From positions 13,569,001-13,633,000 of the forward strand of contig OX359280.1 in NCBI GenBank assembly GCA_947179155.2: a DNA stretch of 64,000 nucleotides, in the 5' to 3' direction. Source of the DNA: Hedera helix. Lineage: Eukaryota > Streptophyta > Magnoliopsida > Apiales > Araliaceae. Each line of letters starts with the position of its first letter. Position 1 is the first letter of the stretch. The notes beneath the pieces are model-generated. The model worked only from the letters and a program-made list of their open reading frames with translations. It did not search any database and was not told the DNA's origin. Below, one piece after another: positions 11,615 to 23,554 of the stretch. The translations under genes were made by a program, and so were the position numbers.

Positions 11615-11828
11615 CGTAAATTAAAATTCTAAAAATACTCTATTACCTAAAGACTCTTTGCAACCTAAAATAACTTACAAATCAATTAGAATGAATCTGA
11701 ACCGTCCCTGTGATTTCCCGCCCAAATCAATTTGCATGTAGAAACATAATGACCGCAATACCCTAAAAATAGAAAAAAATGCGTCAATGCTAAAAATGTA
11801 ACCCATATTGTTTACGTGCAATTTTTTA

Positions 11829-12476
<648 letters not shown>

Positions 12477-13231
12477 TGTAATGACCGAGAAAATTACGAA
12501 CCTATTTTTTTTTTATATTCATAAGAAAATATGATGAATGATGTATGTGTGTATAAATTATATGATGAGAGGTAGTAAGTAAGTTAGTTAATTTATTTGA
12601 ATTAACTAAAGAAGGAAAAAGAATGCAAGAGAAGCTTATGTGCTGAGATCACAAAGCTTGAATGTTGGCATTGAATGACAAATAAGAAGATTTATAATGA
12701 ACAAGTTAATTACTTGTATGAATAGTGAGAAAGAATAAGCAAGTGAATTATTTAAGATAACTTAATTGTATGTGTATGGGTAACGATATTATAAACTCAA
12801 TTTGATGATAGAGTTAGTCAATGAATTAATTTAATCAAGTTAAAGTATTTGTATTAATGTGTATTAGGGTTTTTATTAAAACAAACCCAATAATTAGTAA
12901 GTGTTAGTGTTGTAAGCTAATTCAATTTGATAGCCAATTGACTTTAAATAGCAAGTCTAATTAGATTATGTAATAGACCCAATGGATTATATTATAAGTC
13001 CAAATGATGTATTAAACTAAGTCCAATAAATTAACCTAGTAGTGCATGTAATTTAATTAAACCTTGATCCATGTAATAATTAAACTAGCCCAATGTTTGT
13101 TTTTAATTAAATGTAACATAGGTTAGTTAATGTTAGCCCAATAGAATAAATGAATGAGCCCAACTTATTTAATTTCTAAATCCAATGTGGAGCCCAATAG
13201 AAAGTCAAATTGTTGGTCAATATATTGGGAT
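12477..13231 (+). mobile_element. outer Tekay-type LTR, segment 1 of 3
   Basis: It begins TGTAATGACCGAG. The adjacent microsatellite supplies the presumed TSD GTTGT at 12472-12476, whose partner is outside the window. From about 12830 the text parallels the solo LTR at 48874 (for example AAGTGTTAGTGTT, GCAAGTCTAATT, GGAGCCCAA), so the two LTRs are related families. It is broken by the SIRE-like Copia insertion at 13232 and resumes at 25678. Confidence 0.75.
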
Positions 13232-13799
13232 TGTTTGGAATAAACATGTGAATGTTATTTCTCTTTTATAAAGATTTGATGATGTGCTTAATTGAAAGAT
13301 AAATGAATCAATATGCAAATATGTCTGTGTTGATGAAAGCTGTAAAGTCCTTAATAGATATTAGACATTATGTTCAAAGGACTTAGATTGAAAAAGATCA
13401 AGATTGTTAGGTTGATCCAATATGAATGAGTAGCTTTGTAAAGTCCTTCAAAAGATCAAAATGTATAAGGACTATGAATGGAAAGATCAAAATTGTTAGG
13501 TTGATCTTAAGCTGTAAATAGATAGGCCTATATGATAAAAAAAAACAGCATCAAAGAACAAGAAATCTGGCAAAAAAGTCAAACCAAGGATTGTAGACTA
13601 CACTCAGGATCATAGTGTCTGCAAGTCATCAACATAATCATTCATGCGCTTACATTTCTAAAGGAAGAATTATAGAGCAGTCTATCTGAAGATTATCATA
13701 ATAAATTCCCTGAATGGTCTGCAAGCAAGCTAAAGATCCAAGTACCAACTTCATCAGCAAGACTGATTGAGGAAGTGAAAAGCCATTCAGAAAGAAGTC

Positions 13800-14830
13800 T
13801 CATGTAAACACTCAGAGGAAGATCGTAGAGTCTTCCGAGAAGTTCGTAGAATCTGCCAGTCATATGCAGAATAAGGCTCGGCAGATCAAAAAGTCCTCTC
13901 GACAGTTCGTAGAGTTATCTCGGCATCATAAAACTAACTATCGAGTTCGTAGAGTCAATATAGTCGGTCACTATATGATTTCCATAAGGCAGTCTATGAA
14001 CCAAACAGATTCAAAGAGCAACCTCTATATGAGCATTTAGAATCAAGAAAGCAATCCTCATGAAGATTATCAAGAAGGCTGTCATAAAGCTGTCAAACAA
14101 AATTAATGAATATATCTGAATACATCTAAAGCATCCAATCCTAACAGAGATCGCAGAGTAGTTCAAACCTTCACTCTAAGATTACTCCACGACCTACATC
14201 ATAAGCAAAGTCGTAGAGTGGCAAAGCAAGCGAAGAAAGACAACGTTCAAACAATCGTAGAATTGAGCCGAAGATGGTCAAACGCTACCAGAAATAAACG
14301 ACCTTTAAATATGCAGCAGAGAAAACAATTGAATTTCGTAGAGCAATCCTCTAAGATAGAATAGCTAGCACCTGAAGATCATAGAGCAGTCCTCTATGAC
14401 ATATAAGCCAAGCAGAGCTAGCACTTGAATTTCGTAGAGCAATCCTCTACGATAGAAGAGCTAGCACCTGAACATCATAGAGTAGTCCTCTATGACATAT
14501 AAGCCAAGCATAGCTAGCACTTGAAGTTCACAGAGCAGTCCTCTACAATAAGAAAGCACATGCAAAAGCTTAACCAGATCATAAACCTATGCTCTAAAAG
14601 CATAAAGCTCAATGAAGATCACAGAGCATGAGAAACATATCTTCAGGACAACAAGGCTCAGATAAGATTGTAGAGTTAGTACAGTCAAACCACTCTACGA
14701 TCTCCAGAGTAGTCTACGTAAAACAAGATTCTAGAAATACATAGTAGAGCCAACATATGGCTCTACGATCAGAAGTAACATGCTACAACTGAATCGATCG
14801 TAGAGTACTTAAGTGCCAACAAGGATTGAA
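13800..14830. repeat. TCGTAGAG/CTCTACGA motif array with hairpins
   Basis: More than a dozen TCGTAGAG-like motifs in both orientations. Hairpins with 8-bp stems and 5-nt loops occur at 14379-14399 (TCATAGAG/CTCTATGA), 14432-14452 (TCGTAGAG/CTCTACGA) and 14475-14495 (TCATAGAG/CTCTATGA). They are embedded in repeating units that begin AGCTAGCACYTGAA. Confidence 0.85.
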
Positions 14831-15057
14831 GTCATCAAAGCACTTAAGTTAGTAATCACAAGATGAGGGGCTGATTACTTCAGAAACATCTACATCAACC
14901 CATCTAAAAGCCTCTGCTAAAGTAGAAGTCAGAAGTGTCAGTTTACTGACTTATGCGTGCTGAGTGTCAGGACAAGACTTCAAGTATCACACATCATGCT
15001 CAAGAAAACAGGAGACTGTGTCAAAACAGTCATATTCTTTGAAAGACCTCTCTCCTC

Positions 15058-15065
15058 TATAAAGG
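15058..15065 (+). promoter_or_regulatory. TATA box of the SIRE-like LTR
   Basis: TATAAAGG follows a CTCTCCTC stretch. The same position is conserved in the 3' LTR near 24539. Confidence 0.6.
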
Positions 15066-15478
15066 TTGGTAAGAACCCAAGACTGGCATGTCCCTTCCTA
15101 GAGAAAAAGAAGGCAACTCAAGTAAGAGTCAGCAAAGCATTAAATACTCTGACTAAATGAATAAAATATTTATAAAGAAGCCTGCAACAAAACAGGTTCC
15201 AACGGAAAGATTTGCAACGGGAAGATTATTCAAAACCTACAAAAGAGCAAATCTGAAAAGAAAGAAAGTGTGGAGAAAAAAAAAGAAGCAAGAAGAACAT
15301 ACAACTTAACAGTTAAAAGCTTCACCAAAAACACAAGAAGGAATGCCGAAATGCTGGCATATGAGCTAAGAGTCGAACAACCAAAGAAGCCAAGATCAAG
15401 AGTCATAATGAGCTGAAGGAAAATCTAGAAGAACAACTCTGTGATCAATCAAGAACACTCTGAGCTGAAATGATGAAG

Positions 15479-17081
15479 GTCACACTAGTTCTATGGGTAT
15501 TAGATATATGAGTGATTGACTCTAGTGTAAGTGGGAGATTGTTAGAGTTTATGCCCTAGAGGCCAATTATTTGATGTAATTGCTTAACTTTTCTTGATAT
15601 TATATTTGATTGAATAAATGATATTATTTTATTATGTTTTTATTTACTACGTTATATAAATGTTAACATAATAAAAGTCCTTAGAATAGTGATACAAATT
15701 ATATAGCTTCAAGTATGTGACTTGAACATGAGATCATATAATTACAGTTAGTATCATTACTCTTAAATGTCCCTAGTCGAGTATTATCGTTAATAGGACA
15801 ACAATGATGCATTGAGACTAGTATGTAGATTGACTGATGGCCAAATCTCATTGGTCATAAATATATGAGATATTTGAGTCAATGTATAGGTACATGTTAG
15901 AGAACAATGTATTGGACTGACCCACCGTGAGAATTCTACGTGGAGCATTATGCAAAGTGTCATAAGAAATTCTCATAGTGACAATGATGTAATGATCCTC
16001 CGACCTGAGATAACTATATTATTACACGAGAATTTATGTACTTTGATATCATCAAATGTCACCTTTAATAGGGTGGACAATAAAGGTGATTATTGGGTAC
16101 ATCATGAATCGTGTGAGGAATATGAGTGATCTAGATGGAATTTAACACTCCTATAAATTAGGGAGTGATATCCATAGGCCTCTTGATTGAGTAGGACTGT
16201 GAAATGAATGGCCATGCTCAAATAGTGATTTGTTTTATATAGTCTACTCATTGATCAAGAAAACTCAAATTAAATTATGAAGAGTATGACACATTCCATG
16301 CCTCGAGTTTAATCTAGGATATAAGGTTAAAAGGATTAAATTACATTGAAACATTGGTCACGAAAAGGTTGTATCGAATCACCGATCTTATTATTATTTG
16401 GGTAACAGTGATGCATTACTAGATGCCGCTCACTGTTTATAATTTTATAATACGATTTTAAAATTATTGCCAACATAATAATAACCTATAGGGTCACACA
16501 CTTAGAACGTAATTAAAAGGAAATTAATTTAAATTGTAAGTATTTTAAATATGTCAATATGATTGATAGTATTTAAAAATTACGAATTTAAATTAATAGG
16601 ATAATTTGTATATATGTATATTAATTAAGTAAGACTTAATTAAAATATAATATATATAAATTCGAATTTTATTTTTCTAATTAAATTAGGTTTTGGTTAA
16701 TTCCTATTAACTACTATATATATAATATATCAGTAGTCTAAAAGTCACGTAAGGAGAAACTAAAAACCCTAGCCGCTTTCAGAAAGAGGCTAGAGAGAAA
16801 AATAATTAGGAAATCCTGATCTTGGTGTCTAATACCGCGGTTTCTTTTGCTGCAGATCGTGGGACGATTCGTGGAGCGTTCGATTGGATACCGTAGAGAC
16901 GCAGTCGCTAGATTGCGTTGAAGATTCGAAGCCGTTCTAGAATTCCATCGTCTTCTGTCCATCTCGGATAATCGGTAAAATAATCTAAACCTCTGATTAA
17001 TCTGTTTTCGCATGGATCCTGTCTTAGGGTTTCGAAATTTTTTTTAAATTCCGCTGCTTTCACTGTGTCGAAACCCTAACA
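15479..17081 (+). mobile_element. 3' end of a different Copia element (PPT plus LTR)
   Basis: After an abrupt switch at 15478, 61 bp of internal sequence ends in GTAAGTGGGAGAT, a Copia polypurine tract. An LTR follows at 15540-17081, starting TGTTAGAGTTTATGCCCTAG and ending CCCTAACA. These termini are common in plant Copia elements. No pol or 5' LTR is attached and I found no TSD, so it was probably joined by illegitimate recombination. A minus-strand frame at 16738-17013 inside it is a shadow. Confidence 0.7.
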
Positions 17082-18196
17082 CATTTAAGCTTATCCAGGA
17101 ATAAGGGGTGTCAAAATCTACTCTATCCACATCACAAAGAATTTGCTCGATACATCAGTCAATGCAGCGTTATGAAGAAAATAATGGTGATATTGGTGGT
17201 AATCGGAAGGATTGCAAACCACTAAGAAACAACTAGATACATCATCAAAATCAGAACCACTAACTGTCAAGTGATTGATATCAGTGAGGTAGTTAATTCT
17301 GTCTCCTCTAATTGTTGTCATTATTATTTAATAGCATATATTGCATTTCCATATATCTCAGAGTCCCTTAAAGGAATCATTCTCAAACGAAGAAGGAGAA
17401 GAAATGCTTTGAAGAGCTTAAAACCAGTTATCTCTCTATTCACATTCATTTTAAAAAAAGGAGCTATTAAAGATATCTAAAATACATTTGTTAAACCAAG
17501 TAATAATCTTTACTAAATAAATTACTTGTACTATTGTGTGGGCTAGCCAATCAATTGATAAAGAATAGTCTGTAATAAAAAAGAATTATGTTTAGCAAAA
17601 TTCACCTCCTTTCATTAATTCTGTTGGTTATGAAAATCATAAAGGTAGTTATGCTTGGTATTCATCCAACCTTAATTTTCTAATCTTGCTATCGACTCAT
17701 TCATTAATGATCTGAGTTTTTTTTTGAATTGTAAAGTGTAGTCATATCTACTGTTGTACTCTGAAGGATCATAGTGACTGATCAACTCTACGAGTCATCG
17801 AAGCACAATACTTAGAACTGATAACCACTCCACTAAAATTCAAAAACTTAGTAAGTAATGAAAGTGCTCTTTCTAAGAAAAAGGTTTAAGAATCCTCAAT
17901 AGTCTAATTCAATTTTATCCTCTCTCACACACACTCTCATAGAGCATAAACTAACTGTCATAATTGCCTTGCTCATTGTAAATCAATAGGATGAAAGACT
18001 TGTTTTTAAAAGTACTAACCTTACAGGACCCAAATAATTGTGGGTACCATGTTAGAAACTTATTTAACCTGCAGGTATCATGACTGATCTATCCTCACTA
18101 AAGATCATTCAAAGGGAAACTTGAAATCCACAATCTTCATCAACAATTTTCTGTCAAAATTGAAAAAGGATGACTTTCTTCCAAAAGACCTGTATT
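17082..18196 (+). pseudogene. internal relic of the SIRE-like Copia (gag/pol junction)
   Basis: Mostly unrecognisable, but 18007-18070 closely matches the gag C-terminus of the younger Copia element near 34040-34100. It shares GGACCCAAA, GTGGGTACCA and the GCAGGTA acceptor-like phrase, in the same order. A CTCTACGA motif near 17788 fits the same family. It ends with the TSD GTATT at 18192-18196, where the solo LTR inserted. Confidence 0.55.
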
Positions 18197-18659
18197 TGTA
18201 ATATCCGAGAAATTGTAAATGTTTATATTAATGAAATTAATTAATTACTTGGAAAATTACTTGTGTGCTTATACATTTATGTATGTTGTAATGATTCAAC
18301 ATGTGATAAATAATCAAGAAAGTAATGATGATGATGATGAACTTAATTAATTTAAGTTATATTATATGCCTTGTGTGGCATAATTAGCAAGAGGGACTAA
18401 TTAATTAATTTATGGTATGTAGATGAAATAATTAAATGGACTAATAAGATTTAATATTTGAGTTTAATATGAAGATTATAAAATGTCATTTTTGATATAG
18501 TCCAATGGGTTAGAAATTAAAGCCCAATATGACTAAGATTAATTATTTTATTATTTAGCCCAATAGAATTAAATGTGTATGGCCCAAACTAATGTAATGA
18601 GTGGTTCAAAAATAATTGATTTGGGTTAGCCCATGGTAATAAGTTAGTGTTGAGATGGG

Positions 18660-18697
<38 letters not shown>

Positions 18698-18941
18698 AGT
18701 TTATATGCATGCATGCTTTCAAAAATGAATAAATAATAAAATATGTATATATATATTAGTCATGTCCGAAAACTCCTCCCTAGATTGCTTATATGCTGAT
18801 TTTTGGTGTAATGAATGTCCATGTGATGGTATAATTAGACAAGGTATGGTTTTAAGCCAAAATTCAAGGAAAAATGGACAACACATTACCAAATCTTTTT
18901 TAACCATTGGGTAACACATTCTTGGAGGATATTAGCACTCC

Positions 18942-18949
18942 TATAAATA
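18942..18949 (+). promoter_or_regulatory. TATA box of the solo LTR
   Basis: TATAAATA sits in a CTCCTATAAATAGGAG context that also forms a small inverted repeat. Confidence 0.6.
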
Positions 18950-19759
18950 GGAGTTCCCAAAATTATTTTCAAGGTTTACTTGCATTTAGAGAGAAAACTA
19001 GAGAGAGGAAATTGATAGCTAGTAAGGAGAAAATTGAGAGAAAAAGGAAAAAATAAAGGAAACTCTTGTCATTTGGAGATTCAAGGAAGGAGTGCTAGCA
19101 AGCAAGGAGTAGTAGAAGTTTACTACAAGTTCATTTCAAGAGGAAAGGAGTTCAAGAAGGTATAAATAACTAATAACCCTAAATATTTTCCTTTATTGTA
19201 TATTATAGCTAGATATGTAAATATTTATGCTTGGTTGTGGAAATTGTTGTGTGTAGAAATTTTTGTAGACTCCAAATGCATAAGAAAGGAGTTATGAAGG
19301 TGTATATATGATTGGTATGTGCTTACATGTGTTTTATAGCTAAATGAGCAAAAGAAAAATAGTTAAACATGAAAACCCTAATTATCATAGTGAAAATATG
19401 TGGTTTGGGTAAATATAGAAAAAAATGTGTAACTCATTTGCATGATCTAAAAATTGTAAGTTGTAGTACTATGGAATACGAAGATTTTCCAAGTGGAACG
19501 AACAAAAACGGAGCTAAATCGGATTTGTGGTGAAATGTTTTGTAAAGGATGTTCAAAGGGAACTTTAGTTTGAAAAAGCAATATTTTTGGTTGGATAAAT
19601 ATTTTTTTTAAAATAATAAAAAAAATTGAAATGTTGAAGAGTTATGAGTTTATGAAACAACAAAATTGATTTGGACCAATTTGGATATAAAATGAGCAAG
19701 AAATGCAAGATTGAATCAAAGAGGGTAGAAAAAAAAAAGTTAGAAAAAAAAAATCTTTT

Positions 19760-20560
19760 TAATTATAATAACAATTAAAAATAATAATAAACAAATAAAA
19801 TAATTAAAAATTATTTTATTTGTTAAACAAATAAAATGATAATACTTTATAATTATTTTATTTGTGAATATTATTAAACAAATGAAATAATACTTTTATT
19901 TGTGAGGTAATTAAATATTAATAATTTAATAATATTAAACAAATAAAATAATACTTTATAATTATTTTATTTGTGAGGTGATTAAATAATATTAAACAAA
20001 TAAAATAATACTTTAAAAATTATTTGTGAGTTAATAATAAAGATTATTTACATAATTAAAATAGTAAAGGACTATTTTAATTATGGATTCATTGTACATA
20101 AGCAATTAAAATAAAAATATGAGTTATTTTAATTGTAAATTAATAAGAGTAACAATTAAAATAATATTAAGGATTATTTTAATTGTAAATCAAGAAAGCA
20201 TATGTAATTAAATATTGTTAGCAATTATTTTGATTGTAAATTAATAAAGGATGAACAATTAAAATAATATCATGAATTATTTTAATTGTGTACTAATGAA
20301 GCATAATTAATTTAAAATGAGAGTAAAGGTTACTCTAATTGAGAATTAGACAAATAAAATAATAACTTAAAATATTTTATTTGTGGATTAACAGAGAATG
20401 TTCAAAGAATGACTAATAATAAGTCATAAACAATTATAGTGAGATCATTTTACTGTGAATCATTATGAGAGGATAGAAAATAATGAAACAAATAGAATAA
20501 TACGAAGTGTTATTTGTAATAACTAATGAATAAATTAAATAAGGAATGTCAAAGACAATA
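19760..20560. repeat. AT-rich inverted-repeat block within the LTR
   Basis: Many alternating copies of AAACAAATAAAATAAT and its complement-like ATTATTTTATTTGT, with spacers of varying length. It gives strong hairpin potential throughout. Confidence 0.7.
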
Positions 20561-22038
20561 AGATATAAATAAATAATTTTATTTGAAATGATTTGAGAGT
20601 TCAAGTTATATAGACTTGTAAGTCAAATCTATTAGATTATTATGTGAAGGTGAATTCAATTTAACCGTTAGACGAATATGTTGAACATAGGTTGTTCAAA
20701 GAATAAGGAGTTACAGTCCGATAGAGTCGACGATCCAGGCAAGTGCTTTAACTTGTACTTTTATCAATTCGTACAAGTAGAATTATTTGATGGATTAATT
20801 CCTGTTGATCTATTTTGCAAAGATTAAATCTATTATCTCTGAAACTAGACATAATATCATGTTTATATCCTTGAACGATTATTCGAACCTTAGTTGCGAA
20901 CATTAAAATTATCAATTGTTCCTAGTCGTGTTGAGATGCATGTCTATGCCATTTGTATCGGCTAGACCAATAATAAGATCGATTGTTAATCAATCATATC
21001 TTTTGAGAAAGCCATCCAAACCAATTGCCTTGGTAAGGACTCTCATAGTATGCTGAGATGAACAATTATTTTACGTCGGGGATCCGACACGCGCGCGAAT
21101 AGCATGTCTGAATGTTATGCATAACATAGGGTACTTTAGGCTGATCACCTATTGTACTTGTTTATTATTGCGAATTTTCAGTTAAATACTGTTAATTCAA
21201 GCATGGGTTCATGGTCCATAGTGACCTCTCAGTTCAACATATTTATTTGTCTGGAATTATTGAAATTCTTGATTTCATATATATTCTTCAGTCCATAGTG
21301 ACTTTCCAGTAATATCAATGATCAGAATTGGAACTTTTGACACTTCATTGTTCACGATTCATTTATTAAATGCCCGAGCTTTTAATACCTTATTATATAA
21401 ATCCCGGCACATAAATACTCATTATTGTTGTTTATATACTTGCTGAGCAAACCCGTTGCTCACCCTTGCATTCCTTAAATATTACAGTTAAGCCTGAGCA
21501 AGGAACTGTTTCCGGAAAGGACAAAGGCAAAGGCAAAGTTGCTGAGTAGCCTTATCTAGACGTGGTAGTCAACTTATTTGATATTATATTAAGACTTATG
21601 TTGTATTGGATATTTTAAGTGATGTATGTACTAGTAACGGTTGCGAGACTTGGGACGCAAATATTTATCTTATCTCAATGTAAATATTTATTATTATGAT
21701 ATTAGTTGTTGTATGAGTTGGATCGTAAGGCACCAGATTCGAGGTACAGGTATCCGAATTTGGGGGCGTTACAGTATTTATCAATGCTGGCAACTAAATC
21801 AAAGAGGAATGCAAGAACGAGGTTCACATCAAGTACAAGTCAACTCTATGATCGCAGCATCAGTCAAGGAATCGTAGAGTAGCCAGTGCTAAGGAAAGTA
21901 CTCTACGAACCAAAGGTGAATGCTCACTAGAAGACCATCTACATCAGAGATGAAAGCATTGACCATGGGGGAGAACCTATTAGCTTAGTCTAGCAAATAG
22001 TGAGTAAGTTATCAGAACCCATTAAATCTTCATTTCCG

Positions 22039-22067
22039 AATCGTAGAGTCTCTAAAACTCTACGATT
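22039..22067. repeat. TCGTAGAG hairpin, 11-bp stem
   Basis: AATCGTAGAGT, a 7-nt loop, then the exact reverse complement ACTCTACGATT. Further single motifs follow at about 22098 and 22140. Confidence 0.9.
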
Positions 22068-23320
22068 GATAACCAAGTCAGCCATATCACTCTGAATCAT
22101 AGAGTCAATATGATCAACATCCATATTGTAGAGCATACTGACTCTACGATTATATACTGAGTTAGAAAGCAATTATCATCCTGATCCAGCAACCTCATAC
22201 CTCAAGTATTCGAAGGAGGATTATACTGGAAGCAATTGAAAAGCCAGGTGCTGTGTTACCAAAGAAATGGATAGATCATGGCAATGGACAAATCAAAGTA
22301 GCTTCAATAACCATGGAAGAACTACTTAGGAATTTTCAAGACATAGAACTAGATCGAACTACAGTTTTATATGACCATGAAGGTCAGGAGTTAAGAAGGT
22401 TCTACCCATGGATGCCCTGGTTAAAAGCTATTCATCTTAGAGATACAAGCTTCATCAACTGGTGTTACTCATACTTTCCAAATCTAAAGATGATTTCTCA
22501 GAACTTCCCAAAAGTTCAATCCTTTCCAACTATGTTGATCAAAAATTTCCAACACTTTAAAGTCTATCGACATGCAGAAAGTATATTTATTCCATATTAT
22601 CTGTTGGAGAATCAAGATAAAGGTTAGAAGAAAACCAGGCCGGCAGAGTCAATGGTCGTAGAGCATCCTGACTCTACGACTGCAGCAAATCAGTCTCTGC
22701 CAAACATCCCAACTAAAATACCCTCTGATGTTCCTTCTTCATCGAACAACGATTTCTTCGATATAGTCACTGCTCTTGAAAATATCTACAAGACTACTTC
22801 TACAACAAAGGCTATCTTTGGAGGAGAAAAATTCTACAAGGAAATGTAAGCGTCATTTACAGACATGTCTATCAAGCTGCATCAACGAGATCAGATATAT
22901 AAGAAGTCATTAGAGAGTCAACAGAAAGAAATCCTGGAACTTTGGAAGAATAATGAAGAATCTATTGCATCTCTTTCTGAGAAAATAGATAATCTCAATC
23001 AATCTCTGTTCCAAACGATAGAGCTCAGCCAACAGGATTTGATGATTGAAGTTGGAAACTCATCCTACCTAATTGAGCAGCTCATGATAAATGTACAGCA
23101 ACTCTCCCAGATGATTGATGACAAAAAGGGGGAGAAAAAGAGAAAGAGGCTCAAGCAGAGACGAATGAAGTTAAAAGAAAAGAGCAAGAAGACGAAAAAG
23201 CAGAAAGGAGAACAAGAAAATGAACTCTTGGAGGTAAGAATTGAGGGGAAGCTAGAAGAGAGAGTCATAAAGTCATCAGCTGAGGGAGAGCAGGAGCCAG
23301 CAGGACAAACAGATGAATAG
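22066..23320 (+). pseudogene. third-ORF (env-position) relic of the SIRE-like Copia
   Basis: One reading frame stays open from 22066 to the stop at 23320 except for nonsense codons at 22625-22627 and 22847-22849. The first part is globular and aromatic-rich. The middle is Ser/Thr/Pro-rich and includes TCGTAGAG/CTCTACGA motifs, and the last 150 codons are a heptad-like coiled coil ending in a Lys/Glu-rich tail. The same order (conserved patch, Ser/Pro linker, coiled coil, charged tail) and the same position between pol and 3' LTR are seen in the 919-codon ORF at 37742, so I call it a homologue. There is no signal peptide or membrane segment. Confidence 0.6.
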
Positions 23321-23543
23321 CAACAACAGACAGATAATCCAGAAGACATACAAGTACAAAAGAAGGTACATCTCAAAACTGTAACATTATGTTCTGGATC
23401 CAAAATTTAGAATGTTGTGTCATTTGTAATTAAATATTCATCAATGACATTCATATTATATGTTCTAGTAATACAACATCTCACTGTATCTTAAGACTCA
23501 TTCATCTCTTATATATGCATCTAGTATTTTTGTCAACATCAAA

Positions 23544-23554
23544 TATGGGGAGAT
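23544..23554 (+). other. polypurine tract of the SIRE-like Copia
   Basis: ATGGGGAGAT lies directly before the 3' LTR start TGTTTGG, the expected plus-strand primer site. Confidence 0.8.

Larger units (their letters stand above)
8471..11828. other. AT-rich intergenic DNA, no recognisable gene
   Basis: About 3.4 kb with no recognisable protein family in either orientation. A 103-codon minus-strand frame at 11128-11439 and a short GC-richer patch near 9240-9440 were looked at and not recognised. Local structure consists of a 65-bp duplication and two strong hairpins, listed separately. Confidence 0.6.
13232..15478 (+). repeat. 5' LTR of the decayed SIRE-like Copia (3'-truncated)
   Basis: Aligns with the LTR at 23555-25677 except that it retains about 840 bp (13573-14416) missing from the other copy and loses the last ~720 bp. 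It holds a TATA box at 15058 and a 67-codon frame (14957-15160) conserved in the other LTR (24445-24642); I consider that frame incidental. The 13800-14900 part is packed with TCGTAGAG motifs. Confidence 0.8.
18197..21773 (+). mobile_element. solo LTR (3,577 bp), Tekay/Del-type, nested in the SIRE-like element
   Basis: It begins TGTAATATCCGAG and ends GGGGGCGTTACA. The flanks GTATT (18192-18196) and GTATT (21774-21778) are a perfect TSD. It carries a (TA)n tract at 18670-18697, a TATA box at 18942 and a long AT-rich segment (19760-20560) of inverted AAATAAAATAATT-like repeats. There is no coding capacity. Unlike the related LTRs to the right, I see no GC-rich stem-loop before its AT-rich block. 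Confidence 0.9.
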
